Source: Paucibacter sp. PLA-PC-4
Lineage (GTDB): Bacteria; Pseudomonadota; Gammaproteobacteria; Burkholderiales; Burkholderiaceae_C
Assembly (NCBI RefSeq): GCF_026241155.1
Contig: NZ_JAPFGP010000003.1
Location: forward strand, 62,001 to 126,000
Direction of reading: 5' to 3'
Length of the DNA: 64,000 nt
Positions 55,008 to 62,706 of this stretch are shown one piece after another. A model generated the notes under the pieces. That model was not told the origin of the DNA. It searched no databases and worked only from the letters and a program-made list of their open reading frames with translations. Both the position numbers and the translations under genes were made by a program. Positions within the stretch are counted from its first letter, which is position 1; the number at the start of each line of letters is the position of its first letter.

Positions 55008-55546
55008 GGTGAAACTCGATGTTTTCTCAATGAAATCAAGTACTTACATTCTTAAGTTCGAGTTCTCTTGCGAGCAAATGCATTCAAAAATAAGGACTTG
55101 CAAGATGCACTGAAAGTGGAAGATGAACTTGCCAGCACGCAAAACGTATCGGCAAAAGCCTGGGGGGAACCCCAACGAAGCGCGACAACTCCCCGATAGC
55201 CTCGGGTACCGCCTAACGACATCGGCAACTGCGGATGACTGCTATGGGCAGGAGACTGGAGAGCATCAGGCTCACCCCTCAGCATTGAGGCAAGGGGCGC
55301 CCGAAGGCTTCGGACTTTTCGTCACCCCCATGCGTGCTCCGGTTACTTCCGGCCGGAGCGGTTGCCGGGCGGGGCTTGCAACCACTGGAGAGTGCCGCCT
55401 TTTCACGGCGTACACCCTGAGCAGACGGCCAAACTAGCGAAATCGAAAACCAAAAGCTGACGCTAAAGGGCGATGGCCATCCATCTGACCCGGTCTCTTT
55501 TCCAAGAATCTGGTCCTGTATTTTTTGTGCAATACAGCGCACAGTC
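55008..55546. other. Non-coding interval with several stem-loops
   Basis: 539 bp with no convincing gene. The left part (55008-55130) is AT-richer than the surroundings. From about 55290 to 55420 there are closely spaced inverted repeats: CCGAAGGCTTCGG inside GGGGCG...CACCCCC (near 55295-55335), CTCCGG/CCGGAG (near 55336-55360), GGTTGC/GCAACC (near 55360-55385) and GCCG/CGGC (near 55396-55415). The first is followed by CTTTTC. I compared it by eye with RNase P RNA, 6S, tmRNA and SRP RNA and saw no match. It could be a small RNA or a repeat remnant. Confidence 0.4.
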
Positions 55547-55822
55547 ATGGCTCGTGAGAAAGCACGCTACTGGCATATCGAAATCATGGAATGGGTCCCA
55601 GCGGTCTTCATCGCATTCAAGGTCGGCGTGCTGAGCATTGGCATGTTCTACGCGGTCAAGTGGCACTACGACCAAGGACAGAAGAAGGGGACAGAGACGC
55701 AGCGTGCGGTACTTCGCACGAGCCTGAAGCTCGCCGCGTTGTTTGTGGTGTTGGTCGTCGTCCTGTTGCTCGTCACCTTCAGCGTTGGCACCAGGCTTGG
55801 CTTGGACTTGAACTTTCCATGA
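55547..55822 (+). CDS. Small hypothetical membrane protein
   Basis: 91 residues with two hydrophobic helices (MEWVPAVFIAFKVGVLSIGMFYAV and LAALFVVLVVVLLLVTFSVG) joined by a polar loop (KWHYDQGQKKGTETQRAVLRTSLK). No known family. It is preceded by the non-coding interval and followed by the IS3 remnant. It could be real or a spurious frame; the amphipathic layout and membrane pattern argue for a real gene. Confidence 0.5.
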   Translation: MAREKARYWHIEIMEWVPAVFIAFKVGVLSIGMFYAVKWHYDQGQKKGTETQRAVLRTSLKLAALFVVLVVVLLLVTFSVGTRLGLDLNFP

Positions 55823-55832
55823 TTGCAAAGAC

Positions 55833-56045
55833 TGTCGTGGTCAAGCTTTTTCGGACGGTTCAATAAGGGAACTTCGATAGTCAATGGGCGGCAGCGCGTT
55901 GTTGCTCGTACTGGCTGGGGGATCGATAGCCCAGCGTCGACTGCAGTCGCACGGGGTTATAGAAATTGGTGATGTAGTCAGCGATGTCGGCCTGCGCTTC
56001 GGCGTGATTGGCGTAGTCGCCTTCCCGATCATGGAGCGTGCACAC
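55833..56045 (-). mobile_element. IS3-family remnant: transposase C-terminal tail and probable end repeat
   Basis: On the minus strand a frame from about 56033 to the stop at 55881-55883 reads DREGDYANHAEAQADIADY then ITNFYNPVRLQSTLGYRSPS and ends QYEQQRAAAH, the typical C-terminus of an IS3-family OrfB transposase (rve domain end with the YNPVR...LGYRSP motif). The catalytic DDE part is missing. Just past the stop, TGTCGTGGTCAAGC at 55833 resembles an IS3 terminal repeat. No matching left end is visible, so the element is truncated. Confidence 0.8.
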
Positions 56046-56283
56046 ATGCTAGGTTCACCGCCAGTTGATCCGCAGGGAACAGCTCATGCATGCGCGCAGC
56101 CTGCGGCAACCCATGGGACACACAGCCCGGGCACAGCATCTAGAAGGCGTGTAGCGCGACGACACGGCCGCGCAGTTCTTGCAGCGCGATCGGCCGTGGC
56201 GTGTTGAACCACTGCTCGACCTGCAGCGGCGGGACCGGCTGCAAGTCGCGCGAGGAGACAGACAAGAGGGGGGTCGCAAACAT
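56046..56283 (-). pseudogene. Redoxin/TlpA-like gene, broken by TAG and truncated at the IS remnant
   Basis: From ATG at 56283: MFATPLLSVSSRDLQPVPPL then VEQWFNTPRPIALQELRGRVVALHAF, followed by an in-frame TAG (56140-56142), then MLCPGCVSHGLPQAARMHELFPADQLAV. The continuing sequence after the TAG is clearly homologous to thioredoxin-fold peroxiredoxin-like proteins, with the CPGC active-site motif, so the stop (CAG to TAG would restore Q) is a disabling mutation. Homology ends near 56046 where IS3 sequence begins, so the C-terminal half is lost. It lies 48 bp after the carboxymuconolactone-decarboxylase-like gene. Confidence 0.8.
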
Positions 56284-56331
56284 AGGGCTCTCCATGGCCC
56301 CACCACCAAGGGCGGCGGGGCCGTTGAATCA

Positions 56332-56880
56332 TCAGGCGGCCTGGCGGCGCAGCTTGACTGCCGGGAAATCGACCGGCACGGCGAAGGCCACGTTGACGTA
56401 GTTGGTGAACAAGTTCAGTGCCACATGGGCCAGGATCTCAACGATCTGCCCGTCGTCGAAGCCGACATCGCGCAGCGCCTGGACATCGGCATCATTGACC
56501 TGGGCACGGTCCTTGACTAGCTTGAGCGCGAAGCGCAACGCTGCAGCTGTCTGGGGGTCGGTGGACTCGCCTTGCTGCGCTGCGGCCATCTCGGCGGGCG
56601 TCGCGCCGGCCCTGCGGCCCAGCGCGGTGTGGGCGGCCAGACAGTATTCGCAGTCGTTGCTGTCGGCCACCGCCACGGCGATCTGCTCGCCCAGTTTGGC
56701 AGGGATCACACCGGCGCCGAGGGCACCGAAGCTGCCCCACATGCTCTTCAGCGCGGCGGTGGAGTTGGCGACGGCACGGAACATCGCGGGCGTGGCACCG
56801 AAGGCGCCGTGGATCTGGTCGAGCACGAGCTTGCGCTCGCCGCTGGTCTGGGCGGGATCGATCAGTTCAATGCGGGACAT
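56332..56880 (-). CDS. Carboxymuconolactone decarboxylase (AhpD-like) family protein
   Basis: 182 residues, all-helical CMD/AhpD fold with the redox Cys pair in DCEYCLAAHTALGR and the downstream His. Such proteins act as alkylhydroperoxidase-type reductases; the true substrate is unknown. The paired redoxin downstream is a pseudogene, so any functional pair is broken here. Divergent from the AraC regulator 137 bp away. Confidence 0.9.
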   Translation of the reverse strand: MSRIELIDPAQTSGERKLVLDQIHGAFGATPAMFRAVANSTAALKSMWGSFGALGAGVIPAKLGEQIAVAVADSNDCEYCLAAHTALGRRAGATPAEMAAAQQGESTDPQTAAALRFALKLVKDRAQVNDADVQALRDVGFDDGQIVEILAHVALNLFTNYVNVAFAVPVDFPAVKLRRQAA

Positions 56881-57017
56881 GATGGATTTCCTTTCGTAGG
56901 GGAACGGTGAACGGGTTTGTCTTGACTAGGCATCTGGCAGCTGCTGGGTGACAGTGTGCGCGGCCTTGCCGTACCATTGGACATCTATCGTCCAAACTAC
57001 ATACCTTTTCGTCCGAC

Positions 57018-57890
57018 ATGAATCGATTGCCGCTCGATCGTCTGTCCGGCCTGATGGAGCAGTTCAAGGTGCGGGCACGGCTGTTCCACCACGGCCCGCT
57101 GTGCGGCATCAGTCGTTTCCCGGCCGAGCCGGGGCGTGGTTTCCTGCATGTGATGCGGCGCGGCGAGCTGGAGCTGCGCCACGGCGCGAAGCACACCGAG
57201 CTGCCTCGCCGGCTGTTGGTGACCGAGCCAACCCTGCTGTTCTATCCACGACCGCTGACACACGAGTTTCGCAACCCTCCCGAGGACGGCTCTGACTTCG
57301 TCTGCGCCGAACTGGAATTCGATGGCGGCGACCACAACCCGCTGGTGCGCGCACTGCCGCCGCTGATCGTGTTGCCACTGGCGTGCGTCGAGGGCCTAGA
57401 ACCAGCTCTGGCTCTGCTGTTCAGCGAGGCTGAACGGCTGCGCTGCGGCCACCGCCTGTTGGCCGACCGGCTGTTCGAGGTGGTGCTGATCCAGTTGCTG
57501 CGCTGGCTGATCGATCATCCGGCCGAGGCCGGCATCAGCCCGGGCCTGCTGAGCGGATTGGCAGACCCGCGCCTGGCCCGCGCGCTGGTCGCCCTGCATG
57601 AGCGCCCCGGTGAGCCCTGGAGTCTGGCGGCGATGGCGGCCGAAGCCGGCATGTCGCGCAGCTCCTTTGCCGCAGCCTTCAAAGCCGGGGTCGGGCAGCC
57701 GCCGGCCGACTATCTGGCCGGCTGGCGGCTCAGCCTCGCCCAGACCCAGCTGCGCCAGGGCCGCCAGGTCAAGCAGATCGCCGACGAGCTGGGCTACGCC
57801 AGCGCACCGGCGCTGTCGCGTCTGTTCAGCCAGCGTCTGGGCCTGTCGCCGCGCCAATGGCTGGAGCGTAGCAAGCAGTCGACGTCCTGA
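57018..57890 (+). CDS. AraC-family transcriptional regulator
   Basis: 290 residues. N-terminal cupin-like sensing domain (HHGPLCGISRFPAEPGRGFLHVMRRGELELRHG and later LFYPRPLTHEF) and a C-terminal double helix-turn-helix (SLAAMAAEAGMSRSSFAAAFKAGVGQPPADYLAGWRLSLAQTQL, then VKQIADELGYASAPALSRLFSQRLGLSPRQW). It is divergent from the AhpD-like gene and likely controls it in response to an electrophile or oxidant, but that is inference from position. Confidence 0.92.
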   Translation: MNRLPLDRLSGLMEQFKVRARLFHHGPLCGISRFPAEPGRGFLHVMRRGELELRHGAKHTELPRRLLVTEPTLLFYPRPLTHEFRNPPEDGSDFVCAELEFDGGDHNPLVRALPPLIVLPLACVEGLEPALALLFSEAERLRCGHRLLADRLFEVVLIQLLRWLIDHPAEAGISPGLLSGLADPRLARALVALHERPGEPWSLAAMAAEAGMSRSSFAAAFKAGVGQPPADYLAGWRLSLAQTQLRQGRQVKQIADELGYASAPALSRLFSQRLGLSPRQWLERSKQSTS

Positions 57891-57928
57891 GGACTGCAGC
57901 GATCGCCGGATCCGAGCCCGAGATGTGC

Positions 57929-59320
57929 TCAAGCGCGCGAGGGCGCCGGCAGCCATAGGCGCACCAACAGCCCGCCGCCCGGCGCATCTTCCAGTGCCAG
58001 CCTACCGCCATGGGTCTGCAGCACGCTTGCCACGATGGCCAGCCCCAGACCGCTGCCGGCCTGGCTCTGGTCGGGCATGCGCGCAAAGCGGTGCAGCACC
58101 GCCTCGCGCCAGGAAGGCGCGATGCCAGGTCCCTGGTCGCTCAGGCGGGCGCAGATCTCGCCCGCCTCGCGCCACAAGCTCAAGCTGACGCGCCCGCCCT
58201 CGGGGCTGTACTTGATCGCGTTCTCGATCAGATTGCCGAACAGCGAGCCCAGGCCCTCTGCCTGGCCATCCAGCCAGAGCGAGTCCGGCAGCTCGCAGTC
58301 CATTTGCACGCGCCGCCCCTGGGCCAGGATGGCCGTCTCGGCCAGCACCTCGCCGACCAGAGCCGTCAAGTCGAGGCGCCGGGCCGGCGCCTGCGCCTCG
58401 GCCTCGCTTCGCGTCAAGGTCAGAAGCTGGTTGATCAGGCGCGTGGCACGGGCACTGCTGCGCAGCATGCCGTCAAGCAGCGGCGCAGCCGGTGGCGGCA
58501 GCGCCAGACGCTGCATCGATTCGGCATACAGACTCATCGCACTGAGCGGCGTGCGCAGCTCATGGGCTGCATCGGCCACGAACTGACGCTCTCGCGTGCG
58601 CGCCCCACGCAACCGGCCCAGCAGCCGGTTGATGGAATCCAGCAGCGGCCGCAGTTCGCGCTCGCGCGCCGGCAGTGTGATCGGCGACAGCTCCTGCTCG
58701 TCGCGCCGCGCCACCTCGGCGCTAAGCCGGCGCCAGGGCCGCAGCGCCCAGCGCACCGACAACCAGGCCGGCAGCACCAGCAGCGGAAGGCTGACGATCA
58801 GAGGCAACAGCAGGTAGCCGCGGCTGTTCAGCGCCACCATCACTGCCATGATGCCGTGGGGGTAGATGAAGCTGATCGCGACATTGCTGCCGCTGCTGGA
58901 GTGCACGGTCAGCACCTGCCAGCGGCCATCGTCGATCTCGATTTCTTTGAGCCCCTCGGGATGGCGCTGATACAGCGAGGGATGCAGGCCGTCGGTGGCG
59001 AAGACCTGGCTCGTGCCGCGCCAGACCAGCATGCCGGTGCGCAGCATCGGGTCGTCCTGTTCGCCGCCCCCCATGCGGTTCCACTCATCGACCTTGCCCA
59101 GCACGCGGTGCAAGGCCTCAGGCTGGTCGACCAGAGCCTCGGCCGTCGCCACCAGGGCCTCCATCGCCGGCACCGACTGGCGCAGCGCCGTCTCCTGCTG
59201 GCTCTCCCGGACCACCAGCAGCACCAGGCCCAGCCAGACCAGGCTGACCAGCGCGATCTGCGCCAGCAGCAGGCCGCGCAGCACTGAGGGCTCGACCAGC
59301 CGGCGCCACCAGCCCTTCAT
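57929..59320 (-). CDS. Sensor histidine kinase, QseC/OmpR-type
   Basis: 463 residues. Two membrane helices (about 16-38 and 165-187) flank a periplasmic sensor, followed by a HAMP-like linker, HisKA with FVADAAHELRTPLSAMSLYAES, and ATPase boxes NLIENAIKYSPEGG, LSDQGPGIAPS and GSGLGLAIVASVLQTHGG. Membrane-bound kinase; the signal is unknown. It overlaps the response regulator gene by 4 bp. Confidence 0.93.
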   Translation of the reverse strand: MKGWWRRLVEPSVLRGLLLAQIALVSLVWLGLVLLVVRESQQETALRQSVPAMEALVATAEALVDQPEALHRVLGKVDEWNRMGGGEQDDPMLRTGMLVWRGTSQVFATDGLHPSLYQRHPEGLKEIEIDDGRWQVLTVHSSSGSNVAISFIYPHGIMAVMVALNSRGYLLLPLIVSLPLLVLPAWLSVRWALRPWRRLSAEVARRDEQELSPITLPARERELRPLLDSINRLLGRLRGARTRERQFVADAAHELRTPLSAMSLYAESMQRLALPPPAAPLLDGMLRSSARATRLINQLLTLTRSEAEAQAPARRLDLTALVGEVLAETAILAQGRRVQMDCELPDSLWLDGQAEGLGSLFGNLIENAIKYSPEGGRVSLSLWREAGEICARLSDQGPGIAPSWREAVLHRFARMPDQSQAGSGLGLAIVASVLQTHGGRLALEDAPGGGLLVRLWLPAPSRA

Positions 59321-59988
59321 CGGGTCGCAACGCTTTGACGATCCATCACATAGCCCAGGCCTCGTATCGTGCGGATATAGCCGTCGCCGATCTTGCGACG
59401 CAGGCTGGAGATATGCACATCAAGCACATTGCTCTCGGCCGCGCTGCCGGCCAGCACCTGATCTTCCAGAAAGCGCCGGGTCAGCACCCGATCGGCCCGC
59501 TTAAGCAAAGCCGCAAGCAGACGGAACTCGCTGGGCGAGAGCTCCAGCAGCCGGCCATCCACCGTCGCCCGCATCGAGGCCTCGTGCAGCAGCAGACCGC
59601 GCAGGCTCAGCTGTCCGCTATCCAGGCCATAGCTGCGCCGTGCCAACGCCCGCACCCGGGACAACAGTTCCTGCAAGGCAAAAGGCTTGACGAGATAGTC
59701 GTCGGCGCCGCCGTCCAGCCCGCGCAGACGCTCATCCAGGCCGTCGCGCGCACTGAGTATCAGAGCAGGCACAGCCGCCGACTCCTGCTTCAGCCAGGCC
59801 AGTAGCTCATGGCCGTCACCATCGGGCAGCCCCAGATCCAGCACCAGCAGGTCGGGCAGGACTCCGCGCAGCGCCGCGATCGCGTCGGCCAGGCGCCGCA
59901 CCCAGACCACGCGGTAGCCCTCGGCCTCGAAAGCCAGGCGCACCGCGTCCCCCAAGTCCAGATCGTCTTCGAGCAGCAGGATGTTCAT
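59317..59988 (-). CDS. OmpR-family response regulator
   Basis: 223 residues. Receiver domain (LLLEDDLDLGDAVRLAFEAEGYRVVWV, acceptor Asp in DLLVLDLGLPDGDGHELL, DDYLVKPFALQELLSRVRAL) and a winged-helix output (LELSPSEFRLLAALLKRADRVLTRRFLEDQVL...SNVLDVHISSLRRKIGDGYIRTIRGLGYVM). Cognate partner of the overlapping kinase. It starts 55 bp after the metalloprotease stop and may be transcribed with it. Confidence 0.95.
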   Translation of the reverse strand: MNILLLEDDLDLGDAVRLAFEAEGYRVVWVRRLADAIAALRGVLPDLLVLDLGLPDGDGHELLAWLKQESAAVPALILSARDGLDERLRGLDGGADDYLVKPFALQELLSRVRALARRSYGLDSGQLSLRGLLLHEASMRATVDGRLLELSPSEFRLLAALLKRADRVLTRRFLEDQVLAGSAAESNVLDVHISSLRRKIGDGYIRTIRGLGYVMDRQSVATR

Positions 59989-60043
59989 GAGCGCTGCGAT
60001 TGGAGCATGTCCGCCTGAAGACTGCCTGAAGACGCGGCCGAAC

Positions 60044-62626
60044 TCAGGCCCGCGTCATCGTCGCGTTCAGCGCCTGCGTCAGAAGGCTCAGACTCTCGGC
60101 CAGATGAGCGCGGCTCTCGACCGACAGGCCGCTGCGGCCCGCAGCCTGGCGCAGCTGGACCTGCAGCCGAGTGGCGTGATGGCGCAGCAGGCTCAGCGCG
60201 TCGGGCGGCAGGCTGGGCGAGCCGCGCGTCAGCAAGGTCTGTACCCGCTTCAGATGCTCCCGCTGCAGGTTGCGGCGCAGCCGGTCGATCTCGGCGCCGT
60301 TCTTGAGTTCGCTCCAGATTGCGCCCTGCAAGCTCGCATAGACCTCGCTGAGCGAAATAAGACCCCGGCGCTGCTCAACGGCCACATAAGCCGGCAGATC
60401 AAGCAATCGCTGCGCCGTCGGTGCGCCCAGCAGGCGGTCCAGCGCCCCCAGCTGCACCCGGGCGACCGAGGAAGGGATGCTCAGCGGCAGGCCGCGCAGA
60501 TCGCGTTCGTTGTAATCCAGGCCCAGGCTGGACATGAACTCGGGCCGGAAGCGAAAGCTGTCGGCGCTGAAGATGCTGCTGGCTAGGAACTGCAAGGCCT
60601 CGCGCTGCTTGGCCGGATCTACTGGCGCGAAACTGGGCCGGCCAGTGCTGCCCGGCAGGTCGCGCAATGCCGTCATGCCGCCGACGTATTTGGCGCTGAG
60701 CTCGGCCACGGTGGCCAGCTGGGTCAGGCCAGCGAGCACCGAGCGGCGCGCGCGCAGCGGGTCGTCGCCAGGAAGAGGCTTACGGTCCTGCACGCGTGCC
60801 CAGAGTTCCTGCGAAAGCTTCAGACGCTTCTTGTAGTAGGCCAGTGGGTCGTTGCTGAGGTCAAAGCGATTGGCGCTCGGGTCCATGCCGTCGTACAGAC
60901 CGCTGGTGCCGGCATCGATATCGTCGCCATAGGCCAGCGCGGGCTCGGTGCTGCGCGCGGCGATACGCGCCAGCTCAGCCACCTCGCCCTCCCTGGGCAG
61001 CGGCTTGTAGGCGTATTCAATGGCCCAATAGTCGTAAGGTCCCAGGGTCGAGCGGTGGAAGCCGGCTTGGGGCTCGCCCTTGAGCGCGATATTGACGGCC
61101 ACATACTCCATCACCGAGTTGGAGATGCTGTGGGCATCGGTGAAGGCCTTGTCCTGCAGCTGTGCGGCAGTAATGCCGGTGGAGGCCTTGAAGTTGTGCT
61201 TGAGCCCGAGAGTGTGGCCTACCTCGTGCATCATCGTGCCCTTGATAGTGCTGCGCACAAAGGCCTCCACCTCGGGGCTGTCGGGCGCGATCTCGTCGCG
61301 TGCTTCCAGCAGATCCAGCGCGAACTCGGCCTCGGCAGCGCTGAACTCGCCATCCATACAGACCGAGCCGTCAGCGTGCTGGTGGCTGTAGCGGCCAATA
61401 TCGTCGACGATCTGGCGCCGTGCGCCACGACCGAAGGCGTCGCTCAGGCCGATGTCGGCATCCAGAATCTCACCGCTTCGCGGGTCGCTGCGGCTCGGTC
61501 CGATATTGAAGCCGATGTCCGCGCCGACAAACCAGCGCACCGAGGCATGGCCGGCGTCCATATTGTCCCAATCGGCATCATCGGGCTGCTGCTTGACCAC
61601 CAGCGCGTTCTTGAAACCGATCTTCTCAAAGGCCTTGTTCCATTCCAGGATGGCCTCGGCCACCACGGGGCGGTATTTCAGCGGGATGTTCTTGTCCAGC
61701 CAGAACGTGATCGGCTTGACCGGCTCCGACAGCGCGGCCGTCTCGTCCTGTTTCTCAAGCCGCCAGCGCTTGATGTAGTGCAGCCGCGGATTGGCCTTCA
61801 GGTCACCGCCCAGATCGCTGAAGGCGTCGCTGAAATGGCCCAGGCGCGGATCGGCCAGGCGCGGTGCCATCGGCGTCTCGGGCAGGGCCGCGAAGCTGTA
61901 GACATAGCTGACGAAGAAGCTGCGCGGGTCGGGCGTGGCCTGCGGTGGCGTCGGGGCCGGGCCGGCCGCCAGCGGCGGTGCCGGGATGCGCGGTGTCGCG
62001 AAATGGATGCGGGCGGTCAGCGTGGACAGGGCGGCGTCGGCACGCGCGGCCTCAATGAAAGAGTTGGCGCGGTCCAGCGTGAAGGGCAGGCGGTAGGCCG
62101 CCTCCACTTTGGTCGAGTAGCCTGGGATGTCGGACAACAGGAAGGCCGCGTCGACCAGCACAGACTTGCGCTCGGGGTGTTCGGCGCTAGCCAGCGTGCC
62201 GGCACCCAGCAGGCTTGGCGAGAAGGCCTGCTCGATGGCGCGCCGGGAACCCTGATCGGCCACCGCGCGGAACTGGGTATTCAGCGCGAACAATTGCAGT
62301 TGCTTGCCGACCAGCCGGAACTCGGCCAGCCAGGCCGGGCCCATCTGGCTGGCGTACAGACCGCGCTCGCCGACCGAGTTGGAAAAGTTGACGCTGAACA
62401 AAAAGGGCTTGTTCAGCGCCGCCTTCGGCACCTCGATCCAGACCTTGTCATCCTTGCGCCAAAGCGGGAACAGGCCCGCGTCCTGGCTGGCGCCCTCAAT
62501 TACCTCGGCGAAGGGCTTGGGGGCCGCCGCAGTTGCGGCGGATGGCGGCGTCTGGGCCAGGCTGACGCCGCTGCTCAGCAGCAGGGCCAGCAGCAAGGCC
62601 GACAGAGGATGGTGGCAGCGTGTCAT
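60044..62626 (-). CDS. Zinc-dependent metalloprotease with DUF5117/DUF4953-type regions
   Basis: 860 residues from ATG at 62626, which gives a signal peptide (MTRCHHPLSALLLALLLSSGVSLAQ); a GTG at 62671 falls inside a terminator and is rejected. A large beta-rich N-terminal region is followed by the metzincin site HEVGHTLGLKHN (HExxHxxGxxH) with a downstream Met-containing turn region (SVMEYVAVNIALKGEPQAG), and a helical C-terminus. Secreted or periplasmic peptidase; substrate unknown. Downstream of a closely similar paralogue and upstream of a two-component system. Confidence 0.9.
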   Translation of the reverse strand: MTRCHHPLSALLLALLLSSGVSLAQTPPSAATAAAPKPFAEVIEGASQDAGLFPLWRKDDKVWIEVPKAALNKPFLFSVNFSNSVGERGLYASQMGPAWLAEFRLVGKQLQLFALNTQFRAVADQGSRRAIEQAFSPSLLGAGTLASAEHPERKSVLVDAAFLLSDIPGYSTKVEAAYRLPFTLDRANSFIEAARADAALSTLTARIHFATPRIPAPPLAAGPAPTPPQATPDPRSFFVSYVYSFAALPETPMAPRLADPRLGHFSDAFSDLGGDLKANPRLHYIKRWRLEKQDETAALSEPVKPITFWLDKNIPLKYRPVVAEAILEWNKAFEKIGFKNALVVKQQPDDADWDNMDAGHASVRWFVGADIGFNIGPSRSDPRSGEILDADIGLSDAFGRGARRQIVDDIGRYSHQHADGSVCMDGEFSAAEAEFALDLLEARDEIAPDSPEVEAFVRSTIKGTMMHEVGHTLGLKHNFKASTGITAAQLQDKAFTDAHSISNSVMEYVAVNIALKGEPQAGFHRSTLGPYDYWAIEYAYKPLPREGEVAELARIAARSTEPALAYGDDIDAGTSGLYDGMDPSANRFDLSNDPLAYYKKRLKLSQELWARVQDRKPLPGDDPLRARRSVLAGLTQLATVAELSAKYVGGMTALRDLPGSTGRPSFAPVDPAKQREALQFLASSIFSADSFRFRPEFMSSLGLDYNERDLRGLPLSIPSSVARVQLGALDRLLGAPTAQRLLDLPAYVAVEQRRGLISLSEVYASLQGAIWSELKNGAEIDRLRRNLQREHLKRVQTLLTRGSPSLPPDALSLLRHHATRLQVQLRQAAGRSGLSVESRAHLAESLSLLTQALNATMTRA

Positions 62627-62659
62627 CTGGAGCAATTTCGTGCGTGAATCCTTGGAAAC

Positions 62660-62684
62660 AAAAGCCGGCACGCGGCCGGCTTTT
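62660..62684 (-). terminator. Rho-independent terminator between the two metalloprotease genes
   Basis: AAAAGCCGGC (62660-62669), 5-base loop, GCCGGCTTTT (62675-62684); on the minus strand it ends in TTTT plus GTTT. It terminates the upstream paralogue and implies a separate promoter for the downstream one. Confidence 0.8.
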
Positions 62685-62706
62685 GTGAGGGGCGGGCCGC
62701 GGCGGC

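Noticed and set aside
55140-55440. RNase P RNA, 6S RNA, tmRNA or SRP RNA upstream of mraZ
   Set aside because: None of the conserved cores (for example GGAAAGTCCGGGCTCC of RNase P, or CCA-ending tRNA-like part of tmRNA) is present.
56140-56142. In-frame TAG as programmed readthrough or special amino acid
   Set aside because: The gene is also truncated by an IS remnant and related proteins have Gln-type residue here, so a nonsense mutation is simpler.
62626-62671. Upstream GTG start of the 60044-62626 metalloprotease
   Set aside because: It lies within the terminator stem and gives no signal peptide; the ATG at 62626 does.
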